Part shown: positions 24,530 to 33,482 of the stretch, one piece after another
Layout of the letters: each line of letters begins with the position of its first letter
Position numbering within the stretch: the first letter of the stretch is position 1
NCBI RefSeq assembly: GCF_000341105.1
Contig: NZ_ANBB01000062.1
Location: forward strand, 18,370-82,369
DNA length: 64,000 nt
Direction of reading: 5' to 3'
Source: Nocardiopsis potens DSM 45234
Lineage (GTDB): Bacteria > Actinomycetota > Actinomycetes > Streptosporangiales > Streptosporangiaceae
The notes under the pieces: model-generated
What the model was told of the DNA's origin: nothing
The model's database searches: none
The model's input: the letters and a program-made list of their open reading frames with translations, nothing else
Translations under genes and position numbers: made by a program

Positions 24530-25735
24530 TCAGCCGGCCCGGGCCCCCTCGGCGGGGGCGGGCGCCGGGCGCCCGTAGGTCATCCGGCGGAGGAACCACT
24601 CGGCGGGCCCCTGCTTGAAGCCGGCCCTGCGCATCAGGTCGGACAGGACCACCGTGGCCAGCCAGACCGCCACGCCCAGGCCGACCGCCTGCGCGTCGGT
24701 GAGCGACCCGGCGACGCCCAGCATGTACGGCGGGATCAGCACCGCCCAGGCCACCGACTGGAGCAGGTAGGAGGTCATCGACCGCTGCCCGGTGGCGGCG
24801 AGCGCGGTGACCACCGGGCCGCGCCGGTCGCCCAGCCGGATCGCGATGAGCGCGATGAGCGCCGCGTATCCGAATCCGCCCGCGTACCCGGCCAGCAGGT
24901 GCACCCAGAAGATCCCGGACGCGGCCATCGGAGCGACGGACCAGACCTCGATGTTCACCAGCGCCTGCGGGAGGCCGCCGAGCACCGCCGCGCCGATCCC
25001 GAAGAGCGCGGTCCTGCGCAACAGGGCGCGGTGCCGCTCGGGCTCCTCCAGCAGGCGGCGGCGGGCGGCCCAGACGCCCACCATGAACGGGAAGACCGAG
25101 ATGGAGATCATCAGCGGCCAGAAGAACGGGAGCGTCAGCAGGCGCATCGCCATGTCGCTCAGCGGGGTCGCCTCGCCGGCCTGGGCCTCGCCCTGCGCGG
25201 CGCCGAACGCCGCGTTCTCGACCAGGGCGTAGAGCAGGCTGCCGGCGGCCATCCAGGCGAAGGCGTGGGCGAGCAGCCGCTTGTCGGTGAAGCGCAGGAC
25301 CCCGGCGAACAGCAGCGCGATGAGCCCGTAGACGGAGATGACGTCGCCGAAGAAGAGCAGCGCGGTGTGGGCGACGCCGATCGCCACCAGCCAGCGCCCG
25401 CGCCGCCGCAGCAGCCGGCGGACCCACGGCCACTCCCGCCCCTCCGCGGTGCGGCGGAGGTGGATCTGGGCGAGGCCGTAGCCGAAGAGCGCGGCGAACA
25501 TCGGGTAGCCGCGGTTCTCCGCGAACAGCGCCATGAAGGCGGTGGTCGCGACGTCCAGCGGACCGTCCAGGGCGTACCCCTCGCCGGTCATGGCCAGGCG
25601 GAACATGTGCGCGTGCACGGTGGCGATGACCAGCAGCATGAAGCCGCGGGCCAGGTCGGGGGCGAGCGAGCGGCGCGCCGCGGGCAGTGCGGCGGGCCCG
25701 GGCGGCGCGGCGCGGGCCGCGGTTTCGTCGGTCAT
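24530..25735 (-). CDS. DUF418 domain-containing membrane protein (YeiB-like)
   Basis: A 401-residue membrane protein with about ten hydrophobic segments. The N-terminal RRSLAPDLARGFMLLVIATVHAHM and the C-terminal DUF418 region (TGQRSMTSYLLQSVAWAVLIPPY ... GPAEWFLRRMTYGRPAP) are diagnostic. Function is not established for the family; it is related to membrane acyltransferase-like proteins. Its gene is divergent from a TetR regulator, with two clean GATACG/CGTATC palindromes between them, so it is probably repressed until an inducer appears. It is convergent, with a 16-base gap, with marR. Confidence 0.85.
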   Translation of the reverse strand: MTDETAARAAPPGPAALPAARRSLAPDLARGFMLLVIATVHAHMFRLAMTGEGYALDGPLDVATTAFMALFAENRGYPMFAALFGYGLAQIHLRRTAEGREWPWVRRLLRRRGRWLVAIGVAHTALLFFGDVISVYGLIALLFAGVLRFTDKRLLAHAFAWMAAGSLLYALVENAAFGAAQGEAQAGEATPLSDMAMRLLTLPFFWPLMISISVFPFMVGVWAARRRLLEEPERHRALLRRTALFGIGAAVLGGLPQALVNIEVWSVAPMAASGIFWVHLLAGYAGGFGYAALIALIAIRLGDRRGPVVTALAATGQRSMTSYLLQSVAWAVLIPPYMLGVAGSLTDAQAVGLGVAVWLATVVLSDLMRRAGFKQGPAEWFLRRMTYGRPAPAPAEGARAG

Positions 25736-25765
25736 GGATCCGTCCTCGAAGGAGAGCGAGAATTA

Positions 25766-25815
25766 GATACGATGCCGTATCCAATACGGAGACTATAAGA
25801 TACGGGACCGTATCT
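25766..25815. promoter_or_regulatory. Two TetR operators between the DUF418 and tetR genes
   Basis: GATACG-ATGC-CGTATC occupies 25766-25781, and the perfect 18-bp palindrome AGATACGGGACCGTATCT occupies 25798-25815. Their centres are 33 bases apart, about three helical turns. They lie in an AT-rich divergent promoter region 18 to 67 bases from the tetR start. The binder is most likely the adjacent TetR protein. Confidence 0.75.
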
Positions 25816-25832
25816 AAGGAAGCGAGATCCGT

Positions 25833-26492
25833 GTGACCGACCGGAAGCGGACGGCGGAGGGGGACCGCGGGGGCGCCGAGGGGGCCGGGCCGCGCGCCAA
25901 GCGGCGGCGCGGGGAGGAGCTGATCGCCGCGATCCACCGGGCCGCGATGGAGGAGACCGCCGAGCACGGCATGGGGCGGCTGACCATGGAGGGGATCGCG
26001 CGCCGGGCCGGCACCGCGAAGACCTCGCTCTACCGGCGCTGGTCCTCCCCGGAGGACATCGTGCTCGAGGCGCTGTACCGGGTCTATCCGATGGAGGAGC
26101 CCTCCCCCGGCGCCGACGACCTGCGCGGCGACCTGATCGCCTCGCTCACCCTGATGCGCGACGCGCTGATGGACTCGCTGCACGGCAAGGTGATGGGCGC
26201 CCTGCTGGACGAGTCGACCCGCCGCCCCGAGCTGCACGAGCGCCTGTACCGGGAGGTGTTCGACGCGCGCGGCGGCCGGTTCACCCGCACGGTCCTGCTG
26301 CACTACGCCGAGCACGGCCGGATCGACCCGGCCCGGCTCACCCCGGTGGTCTTCGACATCGGCGAGGCGCTGCTGCTCAAGTACGGCGTGGACAGCTTCG
26401 GCATCCCCGATGACGACTACATCGCCGCCATCGTGGACCAGGCGATCCTGCCGGCGGTGGGGCACGCCCCCGAGGGGCCCCCGGCCGGCTGA
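25833..26492 (+). CDS. TetR/AcrR family transcriptional regulator
   Basis: A 219-residue regulator. The HTH is MGRLTMEGIARRAGTAKTSLYRRWSSPEDIVLEALYR at about residues 47-83. It is preceded by a Lys/Arg-rich N-terminus and followed by a TetR C-terminal ligand domain. It starts with a GTG with weak ribosome-site spacing. It resembles the TetR at 33483-34169 in its HTH (both contain SLYRRW). It is divergent from the DUF418 gene and presumably controls it through the GATACG palindromes. Confidence 0.9.
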   Translation: MTDRKRTAEGDRGGAEGAGPRAKRRRGEELIAAIHRAAMEETAEHGMGRLTMEGIARRAGTAKTSLYRRWSSPEDIVLEALYRVYPMEEPSPGADDLRGDLIASLTLMRDALMDSLHGKVMGALLDESTRRPELHERLYREVFDARGGRFTRTVLLHYAEHGRIDPARLTPVVFDIGEALLLKYGVDSFGIPDDDYIAAIVDQAILPAVGHAPEGPPAG

Positions 26493-26521
26493 GCGGGCGG
26501 GGCACGCCTCCGCGCACGCGC

Positions 26522-26560
26522 GCGGGGGCGGCCCGGCCCTCCGGCCGCGACCGCCCCCGC
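26522..26560. terminator. Hairpin between convergent tetR and reductase genes
   Basis: GCGGGGGCGG (26522-26531) pairs perfectly with CCGCCCCCGC (26551-26560) around a 19-base loop that can itself fold. It sits midway between the convergent genes and could terminate both. Confidence 0.5.
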
Positions 26561-26594
26561 CTGCGCCCCGGGCCGCCTCCCCGGGCGGCCGCGT

Positions 26595-27617
26595 TCAGAC
26601 GCGGACCAGCATCTTCCCGGTGTTGGCGCCGTCCATCATGCCGAGGAAGGCCTCCAGGGTGTTCTCCACTCCGTCCACCACGGTCTCGTCGTAGACCAGC
26701 CGCCCGTCGGCCAGCCAGGCGCCGGCCTCCTGGGCGAAGTCGCGCATCCGGTGGGTGTGGAAGCCGACGGTGAACCCGCGCAGGGTGAGGCCCTTCTTGA
26801 TCACCTCGAAGAGGTTGCGCGGCGCGGGCTGCGGGTGCTCGCTGTTGTAGCCGGAGATCATCCCGCAGATCGCGGCGCGGCCGTCCCGGTTGAACGAGGC
26901 CAGCGCCGCCTCCAGGTGCTCGCCGCCCACGTTGTCGAAGTAGACGTCGATGCCGTCCGGGGCGGCCTTCGCCAGCTGCCCGGCCACGTCGCCCTGCTTG
27001 TAGTCGAAGGCCGCGTCGTAGCCGTATTTGGCCGTGAGCAGGTCGACCTTGGCCGGGCCGCCGGCCGAGCCGATGACCCGGGCGGCGCCCTTCAGCCGGG
27101 CGATCTGGCCGACCACTCCGCCCACCGCGCCGGCGGCGCCGGAGACGAAGACGGTGTCGCCCTCCTTGAACCCGGCGATGTCGAGCAGCCCGACGTAGGC
27201 GGTCAGCCCGGTCATGCCCAGGACGTGCAGGTAGGCCGATTCCGGGACGCCGGGGGCCTGCGGGGCCCGGCGGAACGCCGAGGCCGGCGCCTGGGCCAGG
27301 TCCCGCCAGGCGAGGTTGTGCAGCACCGTGTCGCCCACGGCCAGCTCGTCCGAGCGGGAGGCGACCACCTCGCCGATCGCGCCGCCCTCCATCGCGCGGT
27401 AGAGCTCGAAGGGCGGGATGTAGGACTCGGCGTCGTCCATCCGGCCCCGCATGTAGGGGTCGACGGACAGGTAGTGGTTGCGCACCCGGACCTCGCCCTC
27501 TTCGAGCGGGCGCAGGTCGCGCTCGACGAAGCGGAAGTCCTCGGGGGCGGGCCGGCCGACCGGGCGGGAGATGAGCTGCCACTCGCGTGCGGTCGCGATG
27601 TCGTTCTGCGCGGTCAT
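26595..27617 (-). CDS. NADP-dependent medium-chain oxidoreductase (CurA/PTGR-like)
   Basis: A 340-residue zinc-independent MDR enzyme of the curcumin/prostaglandin reductase group, reducing C=C bonds of enones with NADPH. It shows SVDPYMRGRM near residues 51-60, GMTGLTAYVGLLDIAG, the cofactor loop VSGAAGAVGGVVGQIARLKG, and YFDNVGGEHLEAAL. There are no zinc-binding cysteine clusters. AAGGAAGA precedes the ATG. A paralogue with the same motifs is encoded at 43862-44875. The natural substrate is unknown. Confidence 0.88.
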   Translation of the reverse strand: MTAQNDIATAREWQLISRPVGRPAPEDFRFVERDLRPLEEGEVRVRNHYLSVDPYMRGRMDDAESYIPPFELYRAMEGGAIGEVVASRSDELAVGDTVLHNLAWRDLAQAPASAFRRAPQAPGVPESAYLHVLGMTGLTAYVGLLDIAGFKEGDTVFVSGAAGAVGGVVGQIARLKGAARVIGSAGGPAKVDLLTAKYGYDAAFDYKQGDVAGQLAKAAPDGIDVYFDNVGGEHLEAALASFNRDGRAAICGMISGYNSEHPQPAPRNLFEVIKKGLTLRGFTVGFHTHRMRDFAQEAGAWLADGRLVYDETVVDGVENTLEAFLGMMDGANTGKMLVRV

Positions 27618-27771
27618 GCGTCTTCCTTCTCTCGGCGTCCCCGCGGCGGGCCGGGCCCGCCGCCCTCACCTGGAACAGGAACCGACCGAGTGGTCTGCAG
27701 CTTCCCGAACGCGGCTCGGAGTGATCCATCCGATACCCGGCACCGAGCCGAACCGGGGGCTCCACCGCAGG

Positions 27772-28797
27772 TCAGCCGCCCGCCGGGGAGCCGGTCTCGA
27801 TCCGCTCCGCCTCGTGCTCCAGGTCGTGCTCGGCCATGTAGCCGGCCAGGCCGCCCTCGCGGATCCGCTCGAAGACCCCGCCGGCGACCTCCTCGTCCAG
27901 GTAGACGACGTTCCGCTCGCCCTCCCAGCCGGTCGCCTCCACCGGCAGGCTCATGAACGCGGTGTTCTCGGCACCGATGCCGACCAGCCGGAGCACCAGC
28001 GCGCGCATCATGCCCATGGTGGTGTCCTCGTCGACCGCGACCGCCCCGCTGGCCGCCAGCAGGAACGCGTCCAGCCGGCGCGGGTCGCCGCGGACCTCCT
28101 CGCCCGCGACCTTCTCCGCCATGGCGCGCAGGAAGACCTGCTGGCGCTTGATCCGGCCGGTGTCGCTGCCGTCCAGCCCCTTGCGCTCGCGCACGAACCG
28201 CAGCGCCTCCGCGCCGTCCATGTGGTTCTCGCCGGCCTCCCAGTACCAGCCGTTGGTGGGGTCGTAGACCTCGTGCGGCAGGTCGATGGCCACGCCGCCG
28301 AGCGCGTCGGTCATCTCCTCGAAGCCGGCGAAGTCGACGGCGGCGAAGTGGTCCACCCGGACCCCGCTCAGCTCCTCCACCGCCTCGGTGAGCAGCCGCG
28401 GGCCGCCCGCCCCCAGCGCCTCGGCGATCTTGTCCCGGCCGCGGCCGGGGATCTCCACCCAGGAGTCGCGGGGGATCGCGACGACGTAGGCGCGGTCCTC
28501 CTCCTCGGGAACGTGCAGCAGCATGATGACGTCGGCGTGCGCCCCGTCCGACCGCCACCGGCCCGGGGCGCTCTCGCCGCGCATGTCGGAGCCGATGAGC
28601 AGCCAGTTCTCCCCGGGGTCGTCGCCGGGCCGGCCCTGCTCCTCGGGGACCGCCCCGCCGAGGCGCTCGATGTTGCGGTCGTAGGTGTCCAGCCTCCAGG
28701 CCACCCCGACGAGGAGGAGGACGACGACCAGCGCGCAGCATCCGAGGATCCTCAGCGCGAGGTTCTCCCGCCGCCGCCTGCGTTCCGATCGAGCCAT
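27772..28797 (-). CDS. LCP family protein (LytR-CpsA-Psr phosphotransferase)
   Basis: A 341-residue protein with a short basic cytoplasmic start, one membrane helix (ILGCCALVVVLLLVGVAWRL, about 18-37) and an extracytoplasmic LCP domain. The domain shows WLLIGSDMRGE, HADVIMLLHVPEEEDRAYVVAIPRDSWVEIPGRG (with the conserved Arg/Asp of the active site), and the later GLDGSDTGRIKRQQVFLRAM. LCP enzymes attach teichoic acids or arabinogalactan-type polymers to peptidoglycan. It is monocistronic, and the intervening gap to the reductase gene has no clear signal. Confidence 0.9.
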   Translation of the reverse strand: MARSERRRRRENLALRILGCCALVVVLLLVGVAWRLDTYDRNIERLGGAVPEEQGRPGDDPGENWLLIGSDMRGESAPGRWRSDGAHADVIMLLHVPEEEDRAYVVAIPRDSWVEIPGRGRDKIAEALGAGGPRLLTEAVEELSGVRVDHFAAVDFAGFEEMTDALGGVAIDLPHEVYDPTNGWYWEAGENHMDGAEALRFVRERKGLDGSDTGRIKRQQVFLRAMAEKVAGEEVRGDPRRLDAFLLAASGAVAVDEDTTMGMMRALVLRLVGIGAENTAFMSLPVEATGWEGERNVVYLDEEVAGGVFERIREGGLAGYMAEHDLEHEAERIETGSPAGG

Positions 28798-28952
28798 ACC
28801 CGGTCCCCGCTCGGCCTGCCGTCCCTGCCCGACTCCCTACCCCGGAAGCGGGCTCCCGCACATCGGGCCGGCGCCGCGCGCCCGGCGGGTCCGCTTCCGC
28901 GCGGGCCGAACGGGTGCGGGAGCCGCTCCGGCGGCTCGGCGCCGCAGGGCGC

Positions 28953-29009
28953 GGCGGCGCTCCGGGGACGGCGGCGCTCCGGGGACGGCGGCGCTCCGGG
29001 GACGGCGGC
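28953..29009. repeat. Tandem repeat, 17-bp unit, 3.3 copies
   Basis: The unit GGCGGCGCTCCGGGGAC is repeated exactly at 28953-28969, 28970-28986 and 28987-29003, with a partial GGCGGC copy after it. It ends just before the AT-rich promoter of the MFS gene. It may be a replication-slippage product with no function. Confidence 0.85.
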
Positions 29010-29023
29010 AAAAACCCCTTTAA

Positions 29024-29074
29024 GGAACGTTGCGTTCCCTCTTTGCCGGCCGTACATTGGGAACGCACCGTTTC
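29024..29074. promoter_or_regulatory. Two TetR-type operators upstream of the MFS/Rph-like operon
   Basis: GGAACG-TTG-CGTTCC (29024-29038) is a perfect 6-3-6 palindrome. GGAACG-CAC-CGTTTC (29060-29074) is the same motif with one mismatch. The centres are 36 bases apart. The region is AT-rich and lies 41-91 bases before the MFS start, so binding would block its promoter. The TetR encoded as third gene of the cluster (33483) is the likely binder. Confidence 0.7.
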
Positions 29075-29114
29075 TTAATGCGGGGTTCGCCCGCCTGCCG
29101 ACCGGAGGCCGCCG

Positions 29115-30677
29115 ATGACGGGAAGCCGGGTTCCGCGCCGCGGCGCCGAGGGCGCCGGCGGGGGCGTGCGCGTCGGGCGCGCGCTGCCCGGCCTGCTCAT
29201 CGCGATGCTGCTCGGCGCCCTGGACCAGACCGCCATGGCGCCGGCGCTGCCCGCCGTCGCCGGCGACCTCGGCGGGCTCGACCTGATGCCCGCGGTGATC
29301 ACCGCCTACCTGGTCGCCGCCACCGCGGTGATGCCGCTCTACGGCAGGCTGGGCGACCGCTACGGCCGGGTCCCGCTGCTGCACGCGGCGATCGCCCTGT
29401 TCACCCTGGGCGCCCTGGTCTGCCTGGCCGCCCCGTCGATGGGCTGGCTGATCGCCGGCCGGGTGGTGCAGGGCATGGGCGGCGGCGGGCTGATGATCGG
29501 CGCCCAGGCCGCCCTCGGCGAGATCGTCAGCCCCCGCGAGCGCGGCCGGTACCTGGGCGCGATCGGCGCCGCCTACGCGGTCGCCGCGGTCGGCGGCCCG
29601 CTGCTCGGCGGCCTGATCGTGGACGCGCTCTCCTGGCGGTGGATCTTCGTGCTCTACCCGCCGCTGGGCGTGCTGGCCGCGGTGCTGGTCGCGGCCACGC
29701 TGCGGCTGCCCCGCCCCGCCCCCGCCGCCGGGCGGCCGCCGGTGGACGCCGCCGGCGCGCTGGCCCTGGCCTCGGCGGTGGTCGGGCTGGCGCTGCTGGG
29801 CGGCGCCCCCGGCTGGGGCCGGGACCTGCCCGGCTGGTTCGTCCCCGCCGCGGCGACGCTGCTCGTGCTCGGCGCCGCGGGCTGGGCCGCGGCCTCCCGG
29901 GCCGCCGCCGACCCGGTGCTGCCGCCCCGGCTGTTCCGCGACCGCGCCATCGCCGCCTCCGCCGCGATGTCCTTCCTGATCGGCTTCACCCTGTTCGGCA
30001 CGGTCGGCTTCACCCCCGCGTTCCTGCAGATCGCGCTGGAGATGCCGGCGGCGGCCGCGGGGACGCTGCTCACCTCGCTGATGGCGGGGGTGCTGGTGAC
30101 CACCGTGGTTTCCGGGCGGCTCATCACCCGCACCGGGCGGTACCGCGGCTACCCGGTGGCCGGGACCGCCCTCGCCACCGCCGCGCTCCTGCTGCTGTCC
30201 CGGCTGGACGCCGGCTCCTCCCCGGTGGCGGCCGCGGCGCTGCTCGCCCTGCTCGGGCTGGGCATCGGCCTGGTCATGCAGGTGGCGGTGCTGGTCGCGC
30301 AGAACTCCGCGGACCACGCCGACCTGGGCAGCGCCACCGCTGCGGTCACCTTCCTGCGCCAGGTCGGCGCCTCCGCCGGGGTCGCGGTCTTCGGCGCCCT
30401 GCTCAACCTGCGCTTCGCCGCGCTCCTGCCGGATCCGGTGGCCGAGCGGGCGGGCGGTGCCGCCGGGCTCTCCCCGGAGTCGCTGGCCGAACTGGCCCCG
30501 GACGACCGCGCCGCCGTCGCCGCGGCCTTCGGCGACGCCTTTCCACCGCTGTTCGCCTGGGCCGCCCCGCTGATGGCCGCGGCGCTGCTGTGCTCCCTCG
30601 CCATCCCCGCGCGCCCGCTCCGCGACACCGCCCACGCCGGCGCGGCCCCGCCCGAGGCCCCCGGGGAGCCCCGATGA
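29115..30677 (+). CDS. MFS transporter, DHA2 (14-TMS) drug exporter type
   Basis: A 520-residue major facilitator with about 14 hydrophobic helices. Motif D/C-like LLIAMLLGALDQTAMAPALPAVAGDLGG opens the protein, and motif A is YGRLGDRYGRVPLLHAAI. GRVVQGMGGGGLMIGAQAALGEIVSPRERGRYLGAIGAAYAVAAVGGPLLGG is typical of EmrB/QacA-type exporters. GGAGG precedes the ATG by about 7 bases. It is the first gene of a cluster with an Rph-like phosphotransferase and a TetR regulator, so export of an antibiotic or related toxic compound is the likely role. Confidence 0.9.
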   Translation: MTGSRVPRRGAEGAGGGVRVGRALPGLLIAMLLGALDQTAMAPALPAVAGDLGGLDLMPAVITAYLVAATAVMPLYGRLGDRYGRVPLLHAAIALFTLGALVCLAAPSMGWLIAGRVVQGMGGGGLMIGAQAALGEIVSPRERGRYLGAIGAAYAVAAVGGPLLGGLIVDALSWRWIFVLYPPLGVLAAVLVAATLRLPRPAPAAGRPPVDAAGALALASAVVGLALLGGAPGWGRDLPGWFVPAAATLLVLGAAGWAAASRAAADPVLPPRLFRDRAIAASAAMSFLIGFTLFGTVGFTPAFLQIALEMPAAAAGTLLTSLMAGVLVTTVVSGRLITRTGRYRGYPVAGTALATAALLLLSRLDAGSSPVAAAALLALLGLGIGLVMQVAVLVAQNSADHADLGSATAAVTFLRQVGASAGVAVFGALLNLRFAALLPDPVAERAGGAAGLSPESLAELAPDDRAAVAAAFGDAFPPLFAWAAPLMAAALLCSLAIPARPLRDTAHAGAAPPEAPGEPR

Positions 30678-30750
30678 CACCGCCGAACGCCCTGCGAGCC
30701 CCGGCCGAACCCGGCCCCTCCCGGGCCCTGAGAGAAGGTACGGAGAGACC

Positions 30751-33312
30751 ATGACCGACGTCCGCAACGGCTCCGACCCCACCACCGCCGGCCCGGTGCC
30801 CGTCGCCCCGCTGGCCGAGTTCTGCCTGAGCGACCTGGAGGCGGTCGGCGGGAAGGCCGCCAACCTGGGCGAGCTGATCCGCGGCGGGTTCCCCGTCCCC
30901 GGCGGGTTCGCCGTCACCACCGCCGCCTACGCCCGCGTCGCCGCGCACAACGGCGTCGACGCGCTGGTCCGGGAGCGGCTGGGCGACCTCGCCGACGAGG
31001 ACGCCGCGGCGTCCGCCGCCGCCGCGATCCGGGCCCGGTTCGAGGGCGCGGAGATCCCCGCCGACCTGCACGACGACGTGGCCTCGGCCTATGCGGCGCT
31101 GGGCGGCGGCCCGGTGGCGGTGCGCTCCAGCGCCACCGCCGAGGACCTGCCCGGCGCCGCGTTCGCCGGCCAGCAGGACACCTACCTCAACGTCATCGGC
31201 GCGCACGACCTGCTGGACGCGGTGCGCCGGTGCTGGGGGTCGCTCTGGACCGACCGGGCCGTCGCCTACCGGCGGCGGATCGGCATCGACCCCGCCGAGG
31301 TGCGGATCGCCGTCGTGGTGCAGGAGATGGCGCCCGCCGAGTGGGCCGGGGTGCTGTTCACCGCCGATCCGGTCAGCGGCGACCGGGAGCGGATCGTGGT
31401 CGACGCCGGGCGCGGGCTCGGCGAGTCGGTCGTCTCCGGCCTGGTCACCCCGGAGCACTACGTGCTGGACCGGCGCGGTTCGGTGCTGGAGCACCGGGCC
31501 GGGCGCGGCGAGGTGGTGGTGCGCGCCGCCGAGGGCGGCGGCGTCCGGCACGAGCGGGGCGGCCCCTCCGCCGGGGGCCTGCCCGGCCCGGCCCTGGCCG
31601 AGCTGGCCCGGCAGGGCTCCCGGGTCGCCGAGCACTACGGCCGGCCGATGGACGTCGAGTGGGCCCTGGCCGGCGGCCGGGTCCTGCTGCTCCAGGCCCG
31701 GCCGATGACCGCGGTCCCGCCCGAGCCGATCCGGCTCGACCCCTTCCAGCGCAGGATCGCCCCGACGCTGCTGGACATGTTCCAGACCCGCCCCTACCCG
31801 CTCGACGTCACCACCTGGACCGCCGGGATGATCGGCCTGGTCGAAGGGATGGCGTACGGCCTGGCCGGGATGCGGACACCGCCGATCTCGGCGATCCTCC
31901 CCGAGGAGGACGGGGTGGTCACCCGGTTCGTCCCGCCCTCGCCGCGCCCCACCCCGGCCACCCTGGTCCGCCCGTTCCAGCTGCTCGCCCGGAACGCCCG
32001 GTTCGACGCGGCGCGGTGGACCGGCGACCCGCGGTTCGCCTCCTTCGAGCGGGACCTGGCCGCGCTCGCCGCCCGCTCCCCCGCCGAACTGGACTGGCCC
32101 GAGCTGCGCACGCTGCCCGGCCGGGTGCTGGCGCTGCTCCCCCGCCTCACCGGCCTGCGGGTGGACTACCTGCCCTGCTGGTTCCTGCCGATGCTGCGGC
32201 TGCGGCTCACCCTGGGGCTGCTGGGCCTGGGGGCGACCACCCCCGAGCTGCTGTACGGGGCGCGCACCCGCACCGAGGACGCCAACCTCGCGCTGGAGGC
32301 GCTGGCCGAGCGGGTCCGCGAGGACCCCGCGCTCGCCGCCGCCTTCGACGGGCGCACCCCGGAGGAGCTGGCCGCCTCGCTCGGCGACGACCCGGCGTTC
32401 ACCGGCTTCGCCGCGGAGTTCGCCACCTTCCTCGACGAGTACGGGCACCGCGAGACCACCAGCCCGATCTACGTCTCCTCCCCGACCTGGAGAGACGCCC
32501 CGGCGACCGTGCTCGGGGCGGTGAAGCTGCTGGCCTCGCGGCCGCCCGGGCGCGACACCGGCCGCGCGGACGCGGCCCTGGACCGGGTGCTGGCCCACCC
32601 GCTGATGCGGCTTCCCGGCGCGCGGCGGAGCATGCGCCGCCTGGTCGGGCGGGTCCGCACCGGGGTGGCGCTGCGCGAGGACACCCACTTCCACTTCACC
32701 CGGCTCATCCCGGTGCTGCGCGCCGCGCTGCTGGAGACCGGCCGCCGGCTCACCGGCGAGGGGGTGCTCCGCTCCCCCGGCGAGGTGTTCCACCTGCGGC
32801 GCGAGGAGCTGGAGGGGATCGGCTCCCTGCCCGGCATGCCCGCGGAGCAGGCCGCCCGGCTGCGCGCCGAGGTGCTCCGCCGGGCGGCCCGGCGCGAGGA
32901 GCTGGCCGGGGTGCCGATGCTGGACCTGCACGCCGCCGGGCTCGCCCGGGAGCGGGAGGGCGACGCCCTCGCGGCCGGCACCCCGGCCGGCGGCGGCACC
33001 GCCGCCGGCCCCGCCCGGGTGATCCTCACCCCGGACGACTTCGGCCGGATGCGCAGCGGCGACGTGCTGGTCTGCCCCTACACCAACCCGTCGTGGACCC
33101 CGCTGTTCCAGCGCGCCGCGGCCGTGGTGGTGGACTCCGGGGGCATCGGCTCGCACGCCGCCATCGTCGCCCGGGAGTACGGCATCCCCGCCGTGATGGG
33201 GACCGGGGACGGCACCCGGGCGGTGCCCGACGGCGCCCGGATCACCGTCGACGGCACCGCCGGCCTGGTGTTCCCCGCCCCGGAGGAAGAGGGAGGTGGA
33301 CGGGCCGGTTGA
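30751..33312 (+). CDS. Rifampin phosphotransferase-like / PEP-synthase-like enzyme
   Basis: An 853-residue protein with the three-part layout of rifampin phosphotransferase. The ATP-grasp domain (about 20-330) carries GGKAANLGELIRGGFPVPGGF, VAVRSSATAEDLPGAAFAGQQDTYLN and VLLLQARPM. A middle domain of about 400 residues follows. The C-terminal swivelling His domain has GGIGSHAAIVAREYGIPAVMG, placing the phospho-carrier at His802. Rph inactivates rifamycins using ATP and is normally about 865 residues. There is no C-terminal PEP-binding TIM barrel, so it is not a true PEP synthase. Its place between a DHA2 exporter and a TetR gene supports antibiotic inactivation. The middle domain should be compared with proven Rph proteins before naming it. 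Confidence 0.8.
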   Translation: MTDVRNGSDPTTAGPVPVAPLAEFCLSDLEAVGGKAANLGELIRGGFPVPGGFAVTTAAYARVAAHNGVDALVRERLGDLADEDAAASAAAAIRARFEGAEIPADLHDDVASAYAALGGGPVAVRSSATAEDLPGAAFAGQQDTYLNVIGAHDLLDAVRRCWGSLWTDRAVAYRRRIGIDPAEVRIAVVVQEMAPAEWAGVLFTADPVSGDRERIVVDAGRGLGESVVSGLVTPEHYVLDRRGSVLEHRAGRGEVVVRAAEGGGVRHERGGPSAGGLPGPALAELARQGSRVAEHYGRPMDVEWALAGGRVLLLQARPMTAVPPEPIRLDPFQRRIAPTLLDMFQTRPYPLDVTTWTAGMIGLVEGMAYGLAGMRTPPISAILPEEDGVVTRFVPPSPRPTPATLVRPFQLLARNARFDAARWTGDPRFASFERDLAALAARSPAELDWPELRTLPGRVLALLPRLTGLRVDYLPCWFLPMLRLRLTLGLLGLGATTPELLYGARTRTEDANLALEALAERVREDPALAAAFDGRTPEELAASLGDDPAFTGFAAEFATFLDEYGHRETTSPIYVSSPTWRDAPATVLGAVKLLASRPPGRDTGRADAALDRVLAHPLMRLPGARRSMRRLVGRVRTGVALREDTHFHFTRLIPVLRAALLETGRRLTGEGVLRSPGEVFHLRREELEGIGSLPGMPAEQAARLRAEVLRRAARREELAGVPMLDLHAAGLAREREGDALAAGTPAGGGTAAGPARVILTPDDFGRMRSGDVLVCPYTNPSWTPLFQRAAAVVVDSGGIGSHAAIVAREYGIPAVMGTGDGTRAVPDGARITVDGTAGLVFPAPEEEGGGRAG

Positions 33313-33318
33313 CCTTTC

Positions 33319-33358
33319 CCCGCCCCGGCCCCGGCGGGACGGCGGGGCCGGGGGCGGG
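33319..33358 (+). terminator. Hairpin after the Rph-like gene
   Basis: A 15-base G/C arm (33319-33333) pairs with 33343-33358 with a single bulged G, starting 7 bases past the stop codon. It may partly separate the Rph-like gene from the following tetR. Confidence 0.45.
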
Positions 33359-33482
33359 CCCGCAGCGGGCCGGGCGGCCGCACCCGCCCGCCGAGCACCG
33401 GGTCGGCCCGGGCGGCTCCGTAGAATCCGGGGTGCCCGCCCCGCCGGGCGGGCGCCGAGCAGTGAGAGGTGGAAGACGCACC

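Noticed and set aside
30678..30750. Search for a rifamycin-associated element before the Rph-like gene
   Set aside because: No GGGGCTTGC-type inverted repeat is present in the gap, so this known marker cannot be used to support rifamycin specificity.
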